Origin: CAZKUN01 sp964555935
GTDB taxonomy: Bacteria > Armatimonadota > Zipacnadia > Zipacnadales > VGFC01
Length of the DNA stretch: 44,553 nucleotides
NCBI GenBank assembly: GCA_964555935.1
Contig: CAZKUN010000047.1
Coordinates: forward strand, 1-44,553
Reading direction: 5' to 3'
The translations under genes and the position numbers were made by a program. Below, one piece after another: positions 33,781-42,376 of the stretch. Below the pieces are notes generated by a model that was not told where the DNA came from, did not search any database, and saw only the letters and a list, made by a program, of their open reading frames with translations. How positions within the stretch are numbered: position 1 is the first letter of the stretch; each line of letters starts with the position of its first letter.

Positions 33781-35015
33781 TGGCTGCGCTCCCTAACGAG
33801 TTCCATCGCGATCTCAGTCCAGTCGAGCAGTCGGCGCGGCTCTCCGTAGCACGAGCCGCCGATGTTGTTGACGATCTCCACCGCGCACCCTCTTGACTTG
33901 TCGATGACCTCCCGCAACTCGACGCGGATGGCCTCTGGGTTCCAGATCGGATCGCCCAGCGCGATCCCGCTCGGCCGGTAGGAGAATACGTAATCCCCTC
34001 CCAGCCCCTCGGCCACAGTCGCGAAGTCGTTCCACTCGCTAACCGCCACCTTGCGCAGGTTCGGCAGCGAGAGGAACCCATCCAGTTTCGTGTCGACGTT
34101 CTCACAGCACGCCACGCAGTTCAGGCCGAAGTGCTTGAGCGCGCGCCGTTCGTACTGGAACATAAACTCCTCGTGCATCGCGGGCGAGACCGAGATGAAC
34201 GCCTGGGCCGTGCTGAACCCCCACACGTCTTTCAGGCGCACGTGCTCCGGGTCGTGCCCCGCCGCCGGGAGTTCATCCGTCAGTGCGGGGCCGACGTTGT
34301 AAATTGGGTCGGCGTTGTTGTTGAGTCGGAGCATTCCCTGCTCCTCGCACTGCGTCAGCCGACCGATCCACGCCTGCGTCAAGCGCTCCAGCGCCTCGTG
34401 AGTCCATGCCGGATCCATTACCATATCCAAGAACGCTTGCTCCATCCCTCGAAGCTCGCACCACTCATCGCCCATCGACGAGCCCGCGTGGGGAGGAGGC
34501 GCCGCTCGCACCTTCAGGATGTCGCCGAAGATCTCCTCAGCCTCTTCCCGATTGCTTGCCGTCGCCTCCGCATCGAACGTGATTGTCGGCACGATGATCT
34601 TCTCAATGTCGGACTTCTCGATGATGACCGGGACGGGGCGGTATGCTCCCGCCGAGCGGTCGTCAGGGAACTCCCTGCGCGGGCCAAACCAGCCGTCCCA
34701 GTGACAGACCTGCGGGTACTCGATGACCGGCTCGACCACCCGGTCGTCCGTGAGGTTCTCCCACTCCCAGACTCTCTGTCGCAGCCGCCGCTCATACTCG
34801 CGCGCCGTCTCGTCCGTGGTCTGAAGCGTCGTCTCATCCGGCAGCACTTCCTGCCAGCAGTAGGGCCACAGCCGCGTGATGACTAGCGGTCGCTCGGGCT
34901 CCAACTGGTTCAGTCGGCGCCAAGCCTCGGCCCGATGCCGCTGCTCCGGGAGGTCCGCGATCTCCGCGACTCTCTCGGCCAGTTGCCGAAGAACCGATCT
35001 GTCGCTGTTATCCAT
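33777..35015 (-). CDS. Uroporphyrinogen decarboxylase-like protein, third and most divergent paralogue
   Basis: 412 residues from ATG 35015 (MDNSDRSVLRQLAERVAE), which overlaps the stop of the rhamnosidase gene by one base (TGATG). URO-D-like features include LEPERPLVITRLWPY, the 'GFSTAQAFISVSPAMHEEFMFQYE' segment and a C-terminal GDPIWNPEAIRVELREVI. The HxCG motif of the other two paralogues is missing; the equivalent loop is GLNCVACCENVDTKLD, with C300, C303 and C304. Zinc or metal binding by cysteines alone, or a different chemistry, is possible. It sits between a secreted alpha-rhamnosidase and a cytoplasmic sugar-acid dehydratase with overlapping ends on both sides, so it should take part in the same pathway. 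Function unknown. Confidence 0.8.
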   Translation of the reverse strand: MDNSDRSVLRQLAERVAEIADLPEQRHRAEAWRRLNQLEPERPLVITRLWPYCWQEVLPDETTLQTTDETAREYERRLRQRVWEWENLTDDRVVEPVIEYPQVCHWDGWFGPRREFPDDRSAGAYRPVPVIIEKSDIEKIIVPTITFDAEATASNREEAEEIFGDILKVRAAPPPHAGSSMGDEWCELRGMEQAFLDMVMDPAWTHEALERLTQAWIGRLTQCEEQGMLRLNNNADPIYNVGPALTDELPAAGHDPEHVRLKDVWGFSTAQAFISVSPAMHEEFMFQYERRALKHFGLNCVACCENVDTKLDGFLSLPNLRKVAVSEWNDFATVAEGLGGDYVFSYRPSGIALGDPIWNPEAIRVELREVIDKSRGCAVEIVNNIGGSCYGEPRRLLDWTEIAMELVRERSH

Positions 35016-38000
35016 CACTCCACCGTGAATCCGTACTGGCCCGCGCCTGCCTCGAATACCGCAACGCCCTCCGCGATTCCACGGAACGTGAGACCCGCCG
35101 CTCGCAGCGCTTTCTCGCCGCCATCCACCACCGTCACGCCTGACTCGGTGATCGTCGGCGTATCGCTCGACACGGGGACGCGGATCTCTGCTGACGTGTT
35201 CGCGGGCATGGTCACGTCCAGCGTCAGCCGTTCGCCCTTGATCCGCCAACTGCTCCTGATCTCGCCGTACATCGACGGATAGGTCGCCTCCACCCAGGTC
35301 AGATCCCCCGCCGGCATCGGCGCGATCAGGATTCGCTTGAAGCCCGGCTCGAGCGGTCGGATCCCCGCCAGGTACTCGTAGTACCACTGCCCCACCGAGC
35401 CGAAGGCGAAGTGGTTGCGCGAGTTCATTCCCGGTCCTTGCGTGTCGCTATTCCACAGCTCCCAGATCGTCGTCGCGCCCTTCTCCACCATGTAGCCCCA
35501 CGATGGGTAGGTTCGCTGGTCCGCCAGCGTGTATGCGAGTTCGTGGTGCCCCGTTTCCGTCAGCGTCGGCATCAGGTAGCTCGTCCCCAGGAACCCGGTG
35601 GAGAGGTGGTTCTCACGCGCGACAATGTCGTCCGCGACGTTTCCAGCCACCGCCGATCGCCGATCCTCCGGCACGATCCCAAATGCCAGCGGGAGGATGT
35701 TGGCCGTCTGCGTCCCGCTCGGGTAGTTGCTCGTCGCCTCATCCAAGTACGCCGCGTTGAACGCGTCGGCGATTCCGTCCGCCAGCGCCTGGTACGCGCG
35801 CGCATCGTCGTCCCTGCCGATCGCCTCCGCCATCCTCGCGAGCATCTGGGCTGAGTAGTGGAAATACGCCGCGCCGATCGGCTTCTTCGGCGAGCCGACC
35901 ACCGCGACCCAGTCTCCATAGCCCTCGCGCTCGTAGAGCAGGCCCGGCGCCTGCGAGCGCATGAATTCGACCCACGCCTTCATCCCCTCGTACGTCTCCT
36001 CGATCAGCCGCGTGTCGCCGTAGAATTGGTAGACTTCCCACGGTACGGTGGCGATGACATCACCCCAACCGGGCGACGCCGGGCCGTGTGGATGCTCGAT
36101 CGGCGCAATGTCACTCGTCTCGCCGTTTGGTCCCTGCGAATCGGTGAGGTCGCGGCTCCACTTGGTGAAGAATCGCGCCATGTCCATGTTCCAGCACATC
36201 GTCTGCGCGAAGATCAGCGCGTCCCCCGTCCAGCCCAGCCGCTCGTCGCGCTGCGGGCAGTCCGTTGGAACGCTGTGCATATTGCCGATCTGTCCCCATC
36301 GGGTGTTCTGGTCCACTTGGTTGATGAGGTCATTGCTGCACGCGAACTCGCCGGCCCAGTCAGGGGCTGAGTTCAGAGGCAGCGACACCAGCGCATCCGC
36401 CCCCGGCTCGCCCGGATACCCCGTGACTTCCGCATATCTGAAGCCGCGATACGTGAAGCTCGACTCCCACGTCTCCCCCGCGTCGCCTCGGCAGATGTAG
36501 ACATCCGTGGCCTTGGCGGAGCGGTAGTTGTCCGTGTAGATCGTGCCGTCGTCGTTGAGGGTCTCGGCGTAGCGGATTCGGATGCGCTGCCCTTCCTCCG
36601 CGCCCCTCACCGTCAGCCGCGCGCGCCCGGAGGCATTCTGGCCGAAGTCGACGACATACGCGCCCTCTGTCGGTTCCGTGATCTCCAGGGCGGGAAGCTC
36701 CGCCGTTACGCGGAGCGTCGGCCCGGCTTGGGCGACGAGCTTGCCGATGGGCTCGTCCAGAACCTTGGTGGCGCCCCAGTCGGAATCGTCGAAGCCGGGC
36801 TCGGTCCAGCCGGGCGTCGCAAGCTGGGCGTCGTAGGTTTCGCCGTCGTAGAAGTCATCCGCCATGATCGGGGACACGCGCGCCGCCCATGTCGGGTCAG
36901 TCGTGATGACCTCCGTCCGGCCGTTCGCGCGAGTCACCTCAAGCCGCAGCAGGAGCCGCAATGCGTTCGTGCCGCCCTCGGGCGTCACGTGCTTGTTGAT
37001 CCGCCCCGAGAACCACCCCGCTCCGAGTTGCGCGCCGATGGCGTTCGCGCCGGGCTTCAGCAGGTCGGTGACGTCGTATGTCTGGTACTGGACGCGCTTG
37101 CCGTAGTGGGTCCAGCCGGGGGTGAAGACATCCTCGCCGACGCGCTGCCCGTTGATGAACAGCTCGTACAGCCCAAGCCCGGTCACGTACGCCCGCGCGC
37201 GCAGGACGTTGGGCTCGACCTCAACTTCCCGGCGCAGGCGGATGGAGCGCCCGTCGTTCCCCTCGTGTCGTCCCCATGGTTGCGCGCCGTACTCGGCAAC
37301 CACCGTGGCCCCCGCGTCTCCCACCGTCCACGTGTCGTCAGTCAGCACGGTGATGGTCGAACCGTCATCCATCGTGACCAGCAATCCGGCCACGAATCCG
37401 CACGGTCCGTCCTCGTTTGCCGCCTCCACTGAGATCGTGTTCTCGCCGGCTCGCAGGGCGGACACCACGTCGACTTCCGCCATCGACTCCCACGTGTCGT
37501 GCTCGCCGACGACCTGCCCGTTGATCGAGACTTTCGCGCGATTGTCCGCAGTGAAACGGATCCTCGCTGACTCGACACCCCCTGTCGCGCTGAATGACTT
37601 GGTGAGAGTAATCCGCTGGTTCGCGCTCCGCTCCGGCGCCCATATCCACTGGCCCACGGTCGGAGTCTCCTCCGCAGTGTCCATCGTGATCCACTCGGCG
37701 GCCCAGTCGTCCTCGTTCAGCAACCCCATCTCCCAGGTCGCTGCCTGCGACCACTTCGAGGCCACGCCGTCTTGGTCCCACGTCCGGACGCGCCAGTGGT
37801 AGACGCCTCGAGAGACCACTGGCTGGCCCTCATACACCACGTGGATCGATTGGTCCGAATCCATCTTGCCCGTGTCCCACATCGTCCCGCGAGAGCGTTT
37901 GATGTCGGAGGCGGAATCGGCGACGACGACTTGGTACGCCGTCTGCTTCGCACCGCGGCTCGAATCGTCGAGCTGCCACGACAGCCTCGGCGCCGTGACA

Positions 38001-38092
38001 TCGATGCCGATGGGGTTCGTCTGGTACTCGCAGCGCAGCGCTGTGGGCGCGGCGAGGCTCGCGGTGCTGGCGAGACATAGAAGCACTGTCAT
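35015..38092 (-). CDS. Secreted alpha-L-rhamnosidase (GH78)
   Basis: 1025 residues, Sec signal MTVLLCLASTASLAAPTALR, GAGGA 5 bases before the ATG. Domains in order: a fibronectin-like N domain (LRCEYQTNPIGIDVTAPRLS, 'YHWRVRTWDQDG'); an inserted jelly roll (~155-260, RITLTKSFSA... VSINGQVVGEHD); the bacterial rhamnosidase N domain (LRARAYVTGLGLYELFINGQ); the concanavalin-like domain (VDFGQNASGRARL); the (alpha/alpha)6 catalytic barrel; and a C-terminal beta domain. DCPQRDERLGWTGD (611-624, with general acid E617) and GATTIWELW (with E878) match GH78. It releases terminal alpha-L-rhamnose from glycans or glycosides outside the cytoplasm. It leads the four-gene minus-strand operon and is divergent from the oxidoreductase at 38248. 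The operon has no L-rhamnose transporter or isomerase, which favours the oxidative rhamnonate route. Confidence 0.95.
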   Translation of the reverse strand: MTVLLCLASTASLAAPTALRCEYQTNPIGIDVTAPRLSWQLDDSSRGAKQTAYQVVVADSASDIKRSRGTMWDTGKMDSDQSIHVVYEGQPVVSRGVYHWRVRTWDQDGVASKWSQAATWEMGLLNEDDWAAEWITMDTAEETPTVGQWIWAPERSANQRITLTKSFSATGGVESARIRFTADNRAKVSINGQVVGEHDTWESMAEVDVVSALRAGENTISVEAANEDGPCGFVAGLLVTMDDGSTITVLTDDTWTVGDAGATVVAEYGAQPWGRHEGNDGRSIRLRREVEVEPNVLRARAYVTGLGLYELFINGQRVGEDVFTPGWTHYGKRVQYQTYDVTDLLKPGANAIGAQLGAGWFSGRINKHVTPEGGTNALRLLLRLEVTRANGRTEVITTDPTWAARVSPIMADDFYDGETYDAQLATPGWTEPGFDDSDWGATKVLDEPIGKLVAQAGPTLRVTAELPALEITEPTEGAYVVDFGQNASGRARLTVRGAEEGQRIRIRYAETLNDDGTIYTDNYRSAKATDVYICRGDAGETWESSFTYRGFRYAEVTGYPGEPGADALVSLPLNSAPDWAGEFACSNDLINQVDQNTRWGQIGNMHSVPTDCPQRDERLGWTGDALIFAQTMCWNMDMARFFTKWSRDLTDSQGPNGETSDIAPIEHPHGPASPGWGDVIATVPWEVYQFYGDTRLIEETYEGMKAWVEFMRSQAPGLLYEREGYGDWVAVVGSPKKPIGAAYFHYSAQMLARMAEAIGRDDDARAYQALADGIADAFNAAYLDEATSNYPSGTQTANILPLAFGIVPEDRRSAVAGNVADDIVARENHLSTGFLGTSYLMPTLTETGHHELAYTLADQRTYPSWGYMVEKGATTIWELWNSDTQGPGMNSRNHFAFGSVGQWYYEYLAGIRPLEPGFKRILIAPMPAGDLTWVEATYPSMYGEIRSSWRIKGERLTLDVTMPANTSAEIRVPVSSDTPTITESGVTVVDGGEKALRAAGLTFRGIAEGVAVFEAGAGQYGFTVE

Positions 38093-38247
38093 GTCAATCC
38101 TCTGTGGTTGGGTCTGTGGTCAGGGATGCGGCAAGCGAGCAGTACGCCAAGAACGCGCCGTACTCCTCTGAACGTCGGGAGGTGCGATAACCAACGCAAC
38201 GAAAGGGCGCGCAACGAGCGTTAGGCTGCACGACGGAGTGAAATCCA
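38093..38247. promoter_or_regulatory. Divergent intergenic region between rhamnosidase operon and oxidoreductase
   Basis: 155 bases separate the ATG of the rhamnosidase (-) from that of a Gfo/Idh/MocA gene (+), so promoters for both must lie here. No clear -35/-10 consensus or strong palindrome was seen. GGAG lies 9 bases before the plus-strand ATG. Confidence 0.4.
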
Positions 38248-39264
38248 ATGAGTGGTATCAGATTCGGTCTCATCGGCAGTGGTTCGCAGGGACGGTATCT
38301 TAGCGAGGCAGCGGCCATCACCGAAGCGTTCGACCTCGTGGCGTGCGCTGATCCCAACCCCGACGCGACCACCGAAGCCCAGAGGCTGATCGGTTACGCC
38401 GCCGCCTATGCTGATGCTGGGGAGATGCTGGCGAATGAGGAGTTGGACGCCGTCGTCGTCGCCACGATCCACGACCAACTCCAGCCCCAGGCTCTCGCTG
38501 CCCTCAACGCCGGCAAACACGTGCTCGTCGAGAAACCCGCGGCGCTCACCGCCGCCGGCGGACAAGAACTTGTCGACGCCGCCAAGGCCGCCGGGGTGAA
38601 GCTCATGGTCGGCTACTCGCTCCGATTCATGCCGCCACGCATCCTCATGCGCCAGTTGCTTGATCGCGGCGCCATCGGCGATGTCTGCCAGATCATGAGC
38701 GGCCAGTGCATCGGCGCGATGGGCGGATGGCTTGGCGAGCGCAAGCATGGCGGCGGGCCGTTGTACTACATCGGCACTCACGCGCTGGATCAGATGATCT
38801 GGGTCGCCAGTTCGCGCGCCAAGCGCGTCACGGCGGAGATGAACTTCAGGGATGGGGGAGGCGTCGAGCTGGAGGCGATGATCAATATCCGGTTCGAGAA
38901 TGGGATTCTCGGCCAGCTTGTCGCGTCACAGACCCTCGGCGGGCGCTACGGGTGGATTGACGTTCTCGGTACCAAGGGCCGTATCCGGGCCCAGTGGGAA
39001 AGCGATTCGCTCTGGATCCAGAGCGGCATCATTCCCGAGTATGCCAACCTCACGGAGATCGCCTTGCCACCGACGGCGGGCCTCCTGCCTGCCCCGCAAA
39101 CTGCCACAGCCCAGCTCAGCGGCTTCGCCTACGTGCGCACGTGGGCGACCGAACTCAAGGAGTTCGCCGACGCCATCAACGAGGATCGCGAGCCTAGCGT
39201 CACCGGTGAGGATGGCGTGCGCGTCCTCGAGGTCATGGACGCCGCCTTCGCCGACGCCCCATAG
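38248..39264 (+). CDS. Gfo/Idh/MocA family oxidoreductase
   Basis: 338 residues, cytoplasmic. Rossmann start IRFGLIGSGSQGRYLSEA, catalytic-loop VLVEKPAAL (E-K-P at 95-97), and a C-terminal domain with 'GGPLYYIGTHALDQMIWV' carrying the conserved G...H..D pattern. GGAG lies 9 bases upstream of ATG 38248. It is divergent from the alpha-rhamnosidase operon across 155 bases, so the two may share regulation, and it could oxidise a sugar or glycoside released there; L-rhamnose or galactose dehydrogenase activity is conceivable but not shown. A terminator-like hairpin follows 9 bases after the stop. It is smaller than the paralogue at 8258 and closest in length to the one at 42377. Confidence 0.9.
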   Translation: MSGIRFGLIGSGSQGRYLSEAAAITEAFDLVACADPNPDATTEAQRLIGYAAAYADAGEMLANEELDAVVVATIHDQLQPQALAALNAGKHVLVEKPAALTAAGGQELVDAAKAAGVKLMVGYSLRFMPPRILMRQLLDRGAIGDVCQIMSGQCIGAMGGWLGERKHGGGPLYYIGTHALDQMIWVASSRAKRVTAEMNFRDGGGVELEAMINIRFENGILGQLVASQTLGGRYGWIDVLGTKGRIRAQWESDSLWIQSGIIPEYANLTEIALPPTAGLLPAPQTATAQLSGFAYVRTWATELKEFADAINEDREPSVTGEDGVRVLEVMDAAFADAP

Positions 39265-39273
39265 AGCACGAAA

Positions 39274-39299
39274 AGGGGAGCCCCACCCGAGGCTCCCCT
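39274..39299. terminator. Bidirectional intrinsic terminator-like hairpin
   Basis: AGGGGAGCC and its exact complement GGCTCCCCT form a 9-bp stem with an 8-base loop between convergent genes (39264 on plus, 39348 on minus). Read on the minus strand the stem is followed by TTTT; on the plus strand it is preceded by AAAA and lacks a T-run, so termination should be better for the minus-strand gene. Confidence 0.75.
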
Positions 39300-39347
39300 G
39301 TCCGTTGACGTTCTTCCGGTCTTAGCGTCTTCCCGCTTTCGTTGCCG

Positions 39348-40160
39348 TCATTCCAGCTCGTCCACGATCGCCTGGATGAACCGAGTGTCGATGCGGAGCT
39401 GATCCACGACTGACTCCGGCGGCATGTAGTGGTACTCGCAGTGGAAGCTGATCGGGCCCCCAAACGCCATGTCCTTGAGGAGTTGCATCACCTGCGGGAA
39501 GTTGCCAAAGCCCATCCCCAGCGGCGCCATGTCGATCGCCCACGAGCCGTCGGCGTTCTTCTTCTTGTAGAGATCCTTGAACGCCACGCAACTGATGTAG
39601 TCCTTCACGATGTCCAGCGCCATCGGGTACGGTTCGCCAACGATCGAGAGATGACCGACATCGGTGAACACGCCCACCAGGCCCGGGTCCATACCCTCCA
39701 TGAGGTTCATCACCGCTGAGGAGTTCAGCCCCATCGTAGCGCCGGAATGGTTGTGCACCACTGGCTTCACGCCCGTCTTTTCGGCCAGTTTGGCGAAGCC
39801 CTCGAGTTTCGCGCGGCAGCGGTCAAGTGTCGCCCAGTAGCCGTCGTCCTCCATCTGCCAGTAGCCCAGCTTCACCAGCTTCACGCCCGCCTCGGCGCAG
39901 GCCTCGAAGAGGCCCTCCGCATAGTCGACTGACGCATCGGTGAAGTCGCCGGGCGTCGTGATGAGCGGAATGCACAGACCCTCGTCAGCGAATCGCTTCG
40001 CCGCGGCGGGGAGTTCGGTCTTCGCGTTCTCCGGGTTGACCGGATAGCCCGGCCGGACGCACAGATCCGCGCCCTGCACGCCACCGGATTTGAGACCATC
40101 GATGATCTGCCCGAGGTCGTAGCCCTCGAGATGCTTCGTGAACATGATCCAGGGTCGCAC
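39348..40160 (-). CDS. Sugar phosphate isomerase/epimerase-family TIM-barrel protein
   Basis: 270 residues, cytoplasmic (no signal). I choose GTG at 40160 because AGGGG lies 9 bases upstream; the alternative ATG at 40145 (MFTKHLEGYDLGQ) has no RBS. Xylose-isomerase-like barrel with metal-site segments 'KPVVHNHSG', 'VGVFTDVGHLSIVG' (Asp and His), 'CVAFKDLYKKK' and 'ISFHCEYHYM' (Glu). These match the Asp/His/Glu set of IolE/IolI/tagatose-epimerase-like proteins, which isomerise or dehydrate ketoses or inososes, or act in 3-keto-glycoside breakdown. It shares a divergent 148-base region with the sialidase-fold gene at 40309 and converges on a Gfo/Idh/MocA gene. The exact reaction is unknown. Confidence 0.87.
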   Translation of the reverse strand: MRPWIMFTKHLEGYDLGQIIDGLKSGGVQGADLCVRPGYPVNPENAKTELPAAAKRFADEGLCIPLITTPGDFTDASVDYAEGLFEACAEAGVKLVKLGYWQMEDDGYWATLDRCRAKLEGFAKLAEKTGVKPVVHNHSGATMGLNSSAVMNLMEGMDPGLVGVFTDVGHLSIVGEPYPMALDIVKDYISCVAFKDLYKKKNADGSWAIDMAPLGMGFGNFPQVMQLLKDMAFGGPISFHCEYHYMPPESVVDQLRIDTRFIQAIVDELE

Positions 40161-40242
40161 GGTAATAAGCCCCTTTCGGATAAGAGCAGGTTGGTTGCGG
40201 CTCGCAGGCCACTCTCGGTGATTGTGCCTCGTCGCCAGAGAA

Positions 40243-40256
40243 TCCTCCGAGGAGGA
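40243..40256. promoter_or_regulatory. Short inverted repeat in divergent intergenic region (possible operator)
   Basis: TCCTCC-GA-GGAGGA, 6-base arms around a 2-base centre, midway between the divergent starts at 40160 (-) and 40309 (+). A regulator site is possible; the purine-rich arm may also simply be a chance Shine-Dalgarno-like string. Confidence 0.2.
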
Positions 40257-40308
40257 GCAGGCGGCGTTTTCGGCCAATCGCGCTTGCAGGCACGTGGAGG
40301 GCTGCACG

Positions 40309-42363
40309 ATGCTGCTTTTGATGGGAATGGCGGCGACGGCTATGGCCCAACCACATCAGGACGACCTCGCCCTCTGGCTGCGCGCCGGCAAGGGCGTTTA
40401 CGTTGAGGAGGGACGCGTCGCCCAGTGGGAGGACCAGTCCGGCCGGGGCAACCACGCGACGAGTTCTGACGGCTCCGGACCCACCGTCCGCGCTGATGCG
40501 ATCAATGGCATGCCGACCGTGGTGTTCGACGGCGCCAAAACCCGTATGACCATCGAGCATGCTCCCGAACTCAACGCCGGCGAGGGCTTCACAGTGTTCT
40601 GCGTGTTCCGCTATGCAGACGGCTTCCGCGTCGCGCAGAAGAAGAGCAATAGCGGCGGCATCGTCGCCGACGGGTGGTTCCTATCCCCCGCCGAGGGCCT
40701 GGGCGTCTCGGGCAAGTGGGGCGGTGGTCGGAGCTATCGCCAGAATCGCTGGCACGTGCAGACCAGCCTCTTCGACTCAGTGTCGGGCGCCATCCGCATC
40801 TTCAGCGATGGCAGCGAGATCAAGGTCACCGAGGGCGTCGCTGCTCAGGTCCCGAACGACGACCCCGTCTACCTCGGCCAGCGCCTCAACCCCGGCGGCA
40901 CGGAGGGACACCTGCGTGGTGAGATCGCCGAGCTGATGATCTGCTCGGCCGCGCTGACCGATGAAGAGCGACGGCAGACTGAGGAGTACCTTAGCGTGAA
41001 ATACGATCTGACTCCGCCTGTTAAGCCGACCATGTACATCACCCGAGTCATCCCCGGTCACGGAACCGTTGATGTCGAGTGGCTGCCGCACGAGGGCGAT
41101 GTTGCTGGCTACATCTTTGAGATCAAGCTCCGCGAACTGGCGTGGGAGCAGGCAGATCGCGCCGAACTGCCGGCTGAGGCGCGTTCGTTCAGCGTGGCTG
41201 GGCTCTGGGATTACGCCGACTACACGCTCCGAGTTCTGCCAGTCGACGCCACCGGCGAGCCCATTGGCCAGAGCGCCGAGCGCATCGTCGCTCCCGGCCC
41301 CGTGCCGGGAGTCGTGGTCGACTACCTCCACCGCGAGGACGAGGCCTTCGCCGAGCATGGTCAGTACATCGGCAGCCCGTCCATCACGCGCTTGGATGAC
41401 GGCCGCCTGATCGCCAGCCACGATCTGTTCGGACCGGGACCGCAGCGTTTCAGTCGCGTCTTTCGCTCCGAGGATGACGGCGAGTCTTGGGCCTGGATCA
41501 GCGATGTCGCGCCCGCGTTCTGGGGCAAGCTCTTCGTGCATCGGGGAGAGCTGTATCTGCTCTCAACCGCCACCGAATATGGCGATCTCCTGCTTCATCA
41601 CTCGCCCGACGGCGGCGATTCGTGGGAGCCTCGCATCGTGATCGTGTCGGGGACCTACCACAAGGCGCCCATGCCGATCATCGAGCACCAGGGCAAGCTG
41701 TGGACATGCGTCGAACTCCAAACTGGCGGCTGGCCGGCGGGCTTTCAGGCGGTGGCGTGCTCCGTGCCAGTGGATGCCGATCTCACCGATCCCGCGAGCT
41801 GGGCGCTCAGCGCGCCGCTCGCATACGAGGCCGCCTGGCTGCCCGAGGGGTGGGACCTGCCCGTGAAGATCCAGGGGTACCTGGAGGGGAACGCGGTTGT
41901 CACGCCCGGTGGGGATCTCGTCAACATCCTGCGCTACAACACCACGCCCCACTACGGGAAGGCGATGGTCCTGAACATCGCGCCTGACGGCACGGGCCTC
42001 AGCTACAATCGCGTCATCGACTTCTACGGTGGGATGACGAAATTCGCGATCCGCAAGCACCCGGAGACGGGCATCTACTGGAGTCTTGTCAACCGCGTCA
42101 CCACGGGCCAGGCCGGCCAGCGAAGCGTGCTGACTCTTGTCTGGTCACGTGACCTCGATGAGTGGCACATCGTCCGCGACATCCTCCGCGATGATCGCAA
42201 CAGCGCGGTGAAGTACACGGGCTTTCAGTATGTCGATTGGCTCTTCGACGGCGACGACATCATCGTCGCCTCGCGCACCGCGCTCAACGGAGCCAACAAC
42301 TTCCACGACGCCAACCACCTGACGTTCCACCGCGTTAGCAACTTCGCCGACGGCGGACCGTGA
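40309..42363 (+). CDS. Secreted LamG / FN3-like / sialidase-fold (BNR propeller) protein
   Basis: 684 residues from ATG 40309 (MLLLMGMAATAMAQPHQDD, Sec signal), with GGAGG 8 bases upstream; codons back to 40222 are upstream leader. Residues ~18-235 are a concanavalin/LamG-type domain (LALWLRAGKGVYVEEGRVAQ, QSGRGNHATS, 'GEIAELMICSAALTDEE'). About 245-345 is a fibronectin-III-like domain (GTVDVEWLPHEGDVAGYIFE). From ~350 comes a six-bladed sialidase-fold propeller with two Asp-box motifs, SEDDGESW (~386) and SPDGGDSW (~430). It probably binds and cleaves, or only binds, a glycan at the cell surface. True exo-alpha-sialidase activity needs an arginine triad I cannot confirm, so GH33 is not claimed. 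It ends 13 bases from a convergent oxidoreductase gene. Confidence 0.8.
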   Translation: MLLLMGMAATAMAQPHQDDLALWLRAGKGVYVEEGRVAQWEDQSGRGNHATSSDGSGPTVRADAINGMPTVVFDGAKTRMTIEHAPELNAGEGFTVFCVFRYADGFRVAQKKSNSGGIVADGWFLSPAEGLGVSGKWGGGRSYRQNRWHVQTSLFDSVSGAIRIFSDGSEIKVTEGVAAQVPNDDPVYLGQRLNPGGTEGHLRGEIAELMICSAALTDEERRQTEEYLSVKYDLTPPVKPTMYITRVIPGHGTVDVEWLPHEGDVAGYIFEIKLRELAWEQADRAELPAEARSFSVAGLWDYADYTLRVLPVDATGEPIGQSAERIVAPGPVPGVVVDYLHREDEAFAEHGQYIGSPSITRLDDGRLIASHDLFGPGPQRFSRVFRSEDDGESWAWISDVAPAFWGKLFVHRGELYLLSTATEYGDLLLHHSPDGGDSWEPRIVIVSGTYHKAPMPIIEHQGKLWTCVELQTGGWPAGFQAVACSVPVDADLTDPASWALSAPLAYEAAWLPEGWDLPVKIQGYLEGNAVVTPGGDLVNILRYNTTPHYGKAMVLNIAPDGTGLSYNRVIDFYGGMTKFAIRKHPETGIYWSLVNRVTTGQAGQRSVLTLVWSRDLDEWHIVRDILRDDRNSAVKYTGFQYVDWLFDGDDIIVASRTALNGANNFHDANHLTFHRVSNFADGGP

Positions 42364-42376
42364 CGCCGTCGGTCGT

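Noticed and set aside
40309..42363. Calling the protein a GH33 sialidase
   Set aside because: Two Asp boxes show the propeller fold, but the arginine triad and catalytic Tyr/Glu could not be confirmed by eye.
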